11,251 nucleotides of DNA from assembly GCA_964585535.1 (NCBI GenBank), contig CAZPDW010000063.1, positions 1-11,251 on the forward strand, read 5' to 3'. The DNA is from JAUVYV01 sp964585535 (lineage in GTDB: Bacteria; Planctomycetota; Phycisphaerae; Sedimentisphaerales; Anaerobacaceae). Both the position numbers and the translations under genes were made by a program. The notes beneath the pieces are model-generated. The model was not told where the DNA came from, did no database searches, and worked only from the letters and a program-made list of their open reading frames with translations. Positions 6,651 to 11,251 of this stretch are shown piece after piece (within the stretch, counting starts at the first letter, position 1; every line of letters begins with the position of its first letter).

Positions 6651-7967
6651 TCAAAATGCCGGGCCGATTGATGTTGAGCGGTAAGTTTCAAAAAGCCCCG
6701 TCTGATAGAAGATGGGGCTTCGCGTGTTTATGCTTATACTGCTTATTGCCACGGCCTTGACCCTTTGCCTCAGCTCCAGCATCGTCCGCTGCACCGCCGC
6801 TACGTCGGGATGGCCGTCGTCGAAGATGCCCTCGAGGGTGCTTAGCGCCCTTTCACACAACGCCTGGGCCTGAGTATATCTGCCCTCGCGCAGATACAGC
6901 CGGGCGAGGTTGTTCATTGCCATTGCAGTGTAATCGTTTTTTTCTCCAAGTGCGTTCTCAAGTACCCTCACGGCCCGCCGGCAGTTCTGCTCAGCTTCGG
7001 CAAACCTGCCCTGCTCGGTGTAGAATCGCCCCAGGGTGCTGAGAATTTGTCCCGCCAGCGGATGCGCCGGGCCGAGCTTGTTCTCCACGACCGTCAGCGC
7101 CCTGTTGGCCAGCATTTCCGCCCTGCCGTAATTGTCTCCTGCCTGTTCAATTCTGGCCTGAGTCAGCCATGTAGTGGCGATGAGATAATTGTCGCTGCCG
7201 TAAAACCTCTGCTGGATTGCAGCCGCTTTTTCCACAAGCTCCCCGGCCTGCTCGTATTTTCCCTGCAACGAATACAATTTTGCAAGGCCGGACAGCACAC
7301 CGGCCGTATAAAGATGCTCAGGCCCGTAACTTTTGTTTAGCAGTGCCAGCGCCCGGTCATAATACTTTTCCGCCTGCGACAGCTTACCGCAGGCAACCAG
7401 CAGCTTACCCTTATCAGCGAGAAAGGGCGCAAGTATGTCGTCATCCGGCTGATGGTATTTGGCCATAATTGCCATAGCCCTGTCCAAAGCTGACTGGGCC
7501 TGGGCGTATTTACCGCGATTTTGATAGATTGAGCTGAGGATTCGCAGCGTGTAAGCGATGTAGGGGTGCTCGGGGTAATAGGCCTTCTGCTGCATCGCGA
7601 GAGCCGACAGGCACGCCTTTTCGGCCGCGGCGAATCTGCCCTGGTTCTTGTACAGCCAGGCCGTATCGATGAGACAGGCGCTCAGCAGCTTTTCATTATC
7701 TCCGCTGCGGCGAGCCAAAGCCAGTGCCTTCTCGGCCAGCGGCTCGGCCTTTGCGTAATCGCCGTACGCCATATAAATCCGCGCCATCGCCCGCAGCGAT
7801 TTACACGATTGTGCCGCCGGCGGCGCCTTCGCCTTTGCACCGGCTGCATTCACCGCGTATAGGCCAACGCATATAAAAACAACTGCCGAGACCTTGAAAA
7901 TTACCGGCCGGCTCTTAAAACCATTGCCCTTCCGGTATTGCGGTCGATTCTCATCAAAAAACTCCAT
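6651..7967 (-). CDS. Membrane-anchored or exported TPR-repeat protein (kinesin-light-chain-type TPRs)
   Basis: A 438-aa protein. The frame is open back to an ATG at 8027, but I choose the ATG at 7965-7967 because a perfect AGGAGG (7975-7980) sits 7 nt before it; the extra 20 residues of the longer form have no such signal. Residues about 22-42 are hydrophobic (signal peptide or anchor). Eight tetratricopeptide repeats follow at a strict 42-residue period (starting near residues 58, 99, 141, 183, 225, 267, 309 and 351), with patterns such as LARLYLREGRYTQAQALCERAL. The 42-residue spacing is that of TPR_10/TPR_12 kinesin-light-chain-like repeats, which bind peptides and act as scaffolds, probably here in the periplasm. 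No enzymatic domain is present. The gene is convergent with the tpsB-like gene, 6 bp apart. The last 30 residues are non-repetitive and overlap a terminator-like hairpin. A partner is not identifiable. Confidence 0.85.
   Translation of the reverse strand: MEFFDENRPQYRKGNGFKSRPVIFKVSAVVFICVGLYAVNAAGAKAKAPPAAQSCKSLRAMARIYMAYGDYAKAEPLAEKALALARRSGDNEKLLSACLIDTAWLYKNQGRFAAAEKACLSALAMQQKAYYPEHPYIAYTLRILSSIYQNRGKYAQAQSALDRAMAIMAKYHQPDDDILAPFLADKGKLLVACGKLSQAEKYYDRALALLNKSYGPEHLYTAGVLSGLAKLYSLQGKYEQAGELVEKAAAIQQRFYGSDNYLIATTWLTQARIEQAGDNYGRAEMLANRALTVVENKLGPAHPLAGQILSTLGRFYTEQGRFAEAEQNCRRAVRVLENALGEKNDYTAMAMNNLARLYLREGRYTQAQALCERALSTLEGIFDDGHPDVAAVQRTMLELRQRVKAVAISSISINTRSPIFYQTGLFETYRSTSIGPAF
6688..6720 (-). 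terminator. Terminator-like hairpin inside the end of the TPR gene
   Basis: On the minus strand AAGCCCC (6714-6720) and GGGGCTT (6693-6699) form a 7-bp stem around 14 nt, followed by a short run of T (CTTTTTG). This is a fair intrinsic terminator for minus-strand transcription, but it lies about 40 nt before the annotated stop, within codons 416-426. In the plus direction the stem lies about 50 nt after the tpsB-like stop but lacks a T-tract. Confidence 0.5.
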
Positions 7968-7974
7968 TGACAGG

Positions 7975-7980
7975 CCTCCT
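7975..7980 (-). promoter_or_regulatory. Ribosome binding site deciding the TPR gene start
   Basis: Perfect AGGAGG, 7 nt before the ATG at 7967. It favours this start over the ATG at 8027, which would place the Shine-Dalgarno inside the coding region. Confidence 0.7.
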
Positions 7981-7986
7981 CGCCTC

Positions 7987-8040
7987 TTACGAAAAATTTC
8001 TCCGCCCTGCGTCACAACATGGGCCATTGTGTTTTCGTAA
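7987..8040. repeat. Perfect 9-bp inverted repeat upstream of the TPR gene
   Basis: TTACGAAAA (7987-7995) and TTTTCGTAA (8032-8040) are exact inverted copies separated by 36 bp, lying 20-73 bp upstream of the chosen ATG. It may be a hairpin in the leader or paired operator half-sites about four helical turns apart. Confidence 0.5.
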
Positions 8041-8118
8041 AATCTCAGGTGTCACTTTAGCCGCGAAATACTCCCGCTGTCCGTGATAACGCCGCGTCTT
8101 CTCAGCGACCGAGCTTGT

Positions 8119-8134
8119 CGGAAAAACGTTTCCG
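8119..8134. repeat. Small dyad CGGAAA-aacg-TTTCCG
   Basis: A perfect 6-bp inverted repeat with a 4-nt centre. It sits just downstream (minus sense) of TATACT at 8140-8145 and would overlap the start site of a transcript made from that box. An operator is possible; the match could also be chance. Confidence 0.35.
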
Positions 8135-8390
8135 CATAAAGTATAGAAAACAAAATGACTCGGCGTAAATTATCGGCCAGCTCAAGCTGATGGGAGGTAA
8201 TGACGGTTATGTGGGCTTTGACGGCTTGACCGGTTAGGCGGGTTTTGGCGCTTTAGTGTCCTGCGCAAATCAACGAACTCTCGGACCTTGCATTTTTCCC
8301 GAAGGATGTGTCTCTTTTCTGTGGGCACAGGCCGCACGGGCAGGTAAAATCAGTCTTGTGACAAAAAAACGGCTGAAAGACGGTGTCGAA

Positions 8391-8873
8391 ATGAAGAAAA
8401 TCCTGGACGTCAATACCGGCGAGGTCAAAGTTACCTCCCGGCAGGTGCTCTTAAGGTCAACCGCCATCGGCTCGTGCATCGTCATTACGGCTTACGAGGC
8501 GAAGAGCAAAACAGGTGCGCTCGCCCACGTCATGCTCCCGGGCAAGGCGCCCGGCGAACAGCCGGAAAAGACAAAATACGCCGAAGACGCCATTGACCGG
8601 ATGATAGCGAAAATGACCCGGTCCGGCTCAAACAGCGGCGACATCGAAGCGTGCCTTGTCGGCGCAGGAAACGTCCTCAAGCGTGAAGACGAAACAATAT
8701 GCGAAGAAAACATCCGGTCTGTCACCGGACTGCTTGAGAAAAAACGTATCCCCATAAGGGCCGCCGCCCTTGGCGGAATGCAGAGAAAAGGCGTCCTGCT
8801 GGACATAGAAACAGGCGCCGTTTTTTACACCGAAGGCGACCAAAAAGAAACGCTGCTCTACAGGCCAAAGTGA
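8391..8873 (+). CDS. cheD: Chemoreceptor glutamine deamidase CheD
   Basis: A 160-aa protein, the usual CheD size, starting MKKILDVNTGEVKV. CheD converts specific glutamines of chemoreceptors to glutamate in the cytoplasm, and in many bacteria is controlled by CheC. Seen here: AIGSCIVI with the catalytic Cys at residue 29, GALAHVMLP with the catalytic His at 46 (the same 17-residue spacing as Cys27/His44 of Thermotoga CheD), and AALGGMQRKGVLLDIETG, matching the conserved GG-x-x-R region. The position of Thr21 in Thermotoga is occupied by Ser23, with Thr24 beside it. The start at 8391 fits the family N-terminus; an in-frame GTG at 8358 or 8256 would add 11 or 45 residues without family character. 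The Shine-Dalgarno (GAAAGA) is weak. No other chemotaxis genes are in the window; the neighbour is a convergent hybrid histidine kinase. Confidence 0.92.
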   Translation: MKKILDVNTGEVKVTSRQVLLRSTAIGSCIVITAYEAKSKTGALAHVMLPGKAPGEQPEKTKYAEDAIDRMIAKMTRSGSNSGDIEACLVGAGNVLKREDETICEENIRSVTGLLEKKRIPIRAAALGGMQRKGVLLDIETGAVFYTEGDQKETLLYRPK

Positions 8874-8942
8874 ACCAGCCAACGCCAAGATGCGATGCGC
8901 CAAAGATAACGCCGTGGACGTAACGTGTCCGGAAATGGGAAT

Positions 8943-11207
<2,265 letters not shown>

Positions 11208-11217
11208 ATTATCGCTG

Positions 11218-11224
11218 CTCCTTT
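11218..11224 (-). promoter_or_regulatory. Ribosome binding site of the hybrid kinase gene
   Basis: AAAGGAG on the minus strand, 10 nt before the ATG at 11207; it supports this start over internal methionines. Confidence 0.55.
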
Positions 11225-11236
11225 GGCTGAAACTAT

Positions 11237-11242
11237 ATTATA
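11237..11242 (-). promoter_or_regulatory. Probable -10 box of the hybrid kinase gene
   Basis: Perfect TATAAT on the minus strand, about 30 bp upstream of the ATG, giving a predicted leader of roughly 23 nt. The -35 box would lie beyond the right edge and cannot be judged. Confidence 0.45.
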
Positions 11243-11251
11243 CCTTATTCC

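Larger units (their letters stand above)
7981..8390. other. Intergenic region between the divergent TPR and cheD genes
   Basis: About 410 bp with no convincing protein gene. It holds a 9-bp inverted repeat (7987-8040), a 6-bp dyad (8119-8134), a -10-like TATACT on the minus strand (8140-8145) with no good -35, and a strong GGGAGG (8192-8197) followed by a nine-codon mini-ORF (8200-8229) whose ATG is too close to it. A GTG-started frame at 8256 is open into cheD, but its 45 added residues have no family character. Confidence 0.5.

Noticed and set aside
8170..8177. GCCGATAA on the minus strand, identical to the flagellar sigma28 -10 consensus, near cheD
   Set aside because: No TAAA-like -35 lies about 15 bp upstream (the sequence there is CTCC), and it points away from cheD, so it is probably chance.
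8256..8390. GTG-started 45-codon extension of cheD
   Set aside because: The added residues do not resemble CheD, no Shine-Dalgarno precedes the GTG, and the family N-terminus matches the ATG at 8391.
8916..8930. Imperfect dyad GGACG-taa-CGTgTCC between cheD and the kinase gene as a terminator
   Set aside because: The stem is short and bulged, and no T-tract follows on either strand.

Overview
The window looks like chromosomal DNA from a diderm (Gram-negative-type) bacterium. It encodes an outer-membrane TpsB/Omp85-family transporter, an inner-membrane GT-C glycosyltransferase, a soluble hybrid histidine kinase and a CheD deamidase. The gene style (long intergenic leaders, kinesin-light-chain-type TPR protein, coiled-coil hybrid kinase) would fit Planctomycetota/Phycisphaerae or a similar environmental lineage, but this is only an impression. 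There are no rRNA or tRNA genes, insertion sequences, CRISPR arrays or phage genes. All genes read cleanly with no frameshifts, and only the first is cut by a window edge.

Layout. Positions 4085 down to 1 hold a tight minus-strand operon of three envelope genes: (i) a signal-anchored 673-aa protein with a C-terminal alpha/alpha-toroid domain and an AMMECR1-like N-terminal part; (ii) a 458-aa polytopic GT-C (PMT/ArnT-like) glycosyltransferase 3 bp downstream; (iii) a TTG-started, membrane-anchored DUF4350/GATase-like protein that runs off the left edge. A good sigma70-like promoter sits just upstream of the operon at 4118-4146. A divergent intergenic region of about 450 bp follows, with several dyads. 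The most striking are nested inverted repeats at 4437-4495, in the presumed leader of the next gene. That gene (4539-6644, plus) is a TpsB two-partner-secretion-type outer-membrane transporter with an unusual charged coiled-coil insertion; no TpsA partner is visible.

Convergent to it is a minus-strand exported or anchored TPR protein with eight 42-residue repeats. Its last codons overlap a terminator-like hairpin, and its start is best placed at 7967. An intergenic region of about 420 bp follows, with a 9-bp and a 6-bp inverted repeat. Next is cheD (8391-8873, plus), convergent with a 754-aa cytoplasmic hybrid histidine kinase (8943-11207, minus: coiled coil, GAF-like, PAS, HisKA, HATPase, REC). 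The kinase's coiled coil is encoded by six 42-bp repeats, and its own -10 box is at the right edge.

Functionally, the left half concerns the cell envelope (glycan transfer, secretion) and the right half concerns signalling (TPR scaffold, receptor deamidation, phosphorelay). Nothing in the sequence proves that the two halves work together. No clear new defence or mobile system was seen. The best candidates for novelty are the AMMECR1-like/toroid fusion in a glycosyltransferase operon, the structured leader of the tpsB-like gene, and the orphan status of both TpsB and CheD.
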